A stretch of 6,279 bases of DNA, taken from positions 1 through 6,279 of the forward strand of contig JAFAEA010000407.1 in assembly GCA_023424355.1 (NCBI GenBank), given 5' to 3'. The notes beneath the pieces were generated by a model. That model was not told the DNA's origin. It searched no databases and saw only the letters and a list, made by a program, of their open reading frames with translations. Below are positions 6,257 through 6,279 of the stretch, piece after piece. Origin of the DNA: Chloroflexota bacterium. Its GTDB lineage: Bacteria > Chloroflexota > Chloroflexia > Thermomicrobiales > UBA6265. Position 1 is the first letter of the stretch. Every line of letters begins with the position of its first letter. The position numbers and the translations under genes were made by a program.

Positions 6257-6279
6257 ATGCCTGAAAATATCATTGATCT
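6257..6279 (+). CDS. Start of an unidentified protein, truncated by the window edge
   Basis: The ATG at 6257 opens a frame reading MPENIID before the window ends. A strong purine-rich site, GGGGGA (6244-6249), lies 7 nt upstream. The gene begins 52 bp after the stop of the membrane protein gene, on the same strand and with no terminator between them, so cotranscription is likely. Seven residues are too few to assign a family. Confidence 0.6.

Noticed and set aside
1..6279. CRISPR array, tRNA, rRNA, transposase or toxin-antitoxin pair
   Set aside because: I looked on both strands and found no regularly spaced identical repeats, cloverleaf-like sequence, transposase motifs or small paired genes.

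Overview
This window looks like chromosomal DNA from a Gram-negative bacterium. Most coding DNA is moderately GC-rich (about 55-67% in the 60-base lines I counted by hand), starts are Shine-Dalgarno-led, one protein carries a probable exported domain, and the intergenic hairpins resemble proteobacterial REP elements. A gammaproteobacterium is a reasonable guess, but nothing here fixes the taxon. There are no rRNA or tRNA genes, transposases or CRISPR arrays.

Layout: (1) At 1-39 the first 13 codons of a minus-strand gene run off the left edge. Upstream of it lie a good ribosome binding site, a candidate promoter with a perfect TTGACA box, and a 7-bp dyad overlapping that box. (2) The 387-bp spacer at 40-426 also holds two imperfect 71-bp direct repeats, each with a GC hairpin; one is preceded by GTAG, as in REP elements. 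(3) The minus-strand gene at 427-3693 encodes a protein of about 1088 residues. It has an N-terminal export or anchor segment, a long tetratricopeptide (TPR)-rich region, and a C-terminal M50 (site-2 protease type) intramembrane metalloprotease with HEFAH and LDG motifs. (4) A divergent spacer holds promoter-like sequence and the start of a plus-strand major facilitator transporter of the Fsr (fosmidomycin resistance) type at 3902-5080. (5) A plus-strand gene at 5206-6204 encodes an unrecognised membrane protein of about nine helices with an acidic, tyrosine-rich N-terminal tail. (6) A further plus-strand gene starts at 6257 and runs off the right edge, probably cotranscribed with gene 5.

The most notable item is the TPR-M50 fusion. 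Its predicted topology puts a large protein-interaction region outside the membrane and the HExxH motif near the cytoplasmic face, as expected for a sensor coupled to regulated intramembrane proteolysis. The central part of the gene (roughly 1740-3480) is clearly AT-richer than its two ends, and it ends beside a four-cysteine cluster. No functional link between the protease, the divergent transporter and the unknown membrane protein can be shown from sequence alone.
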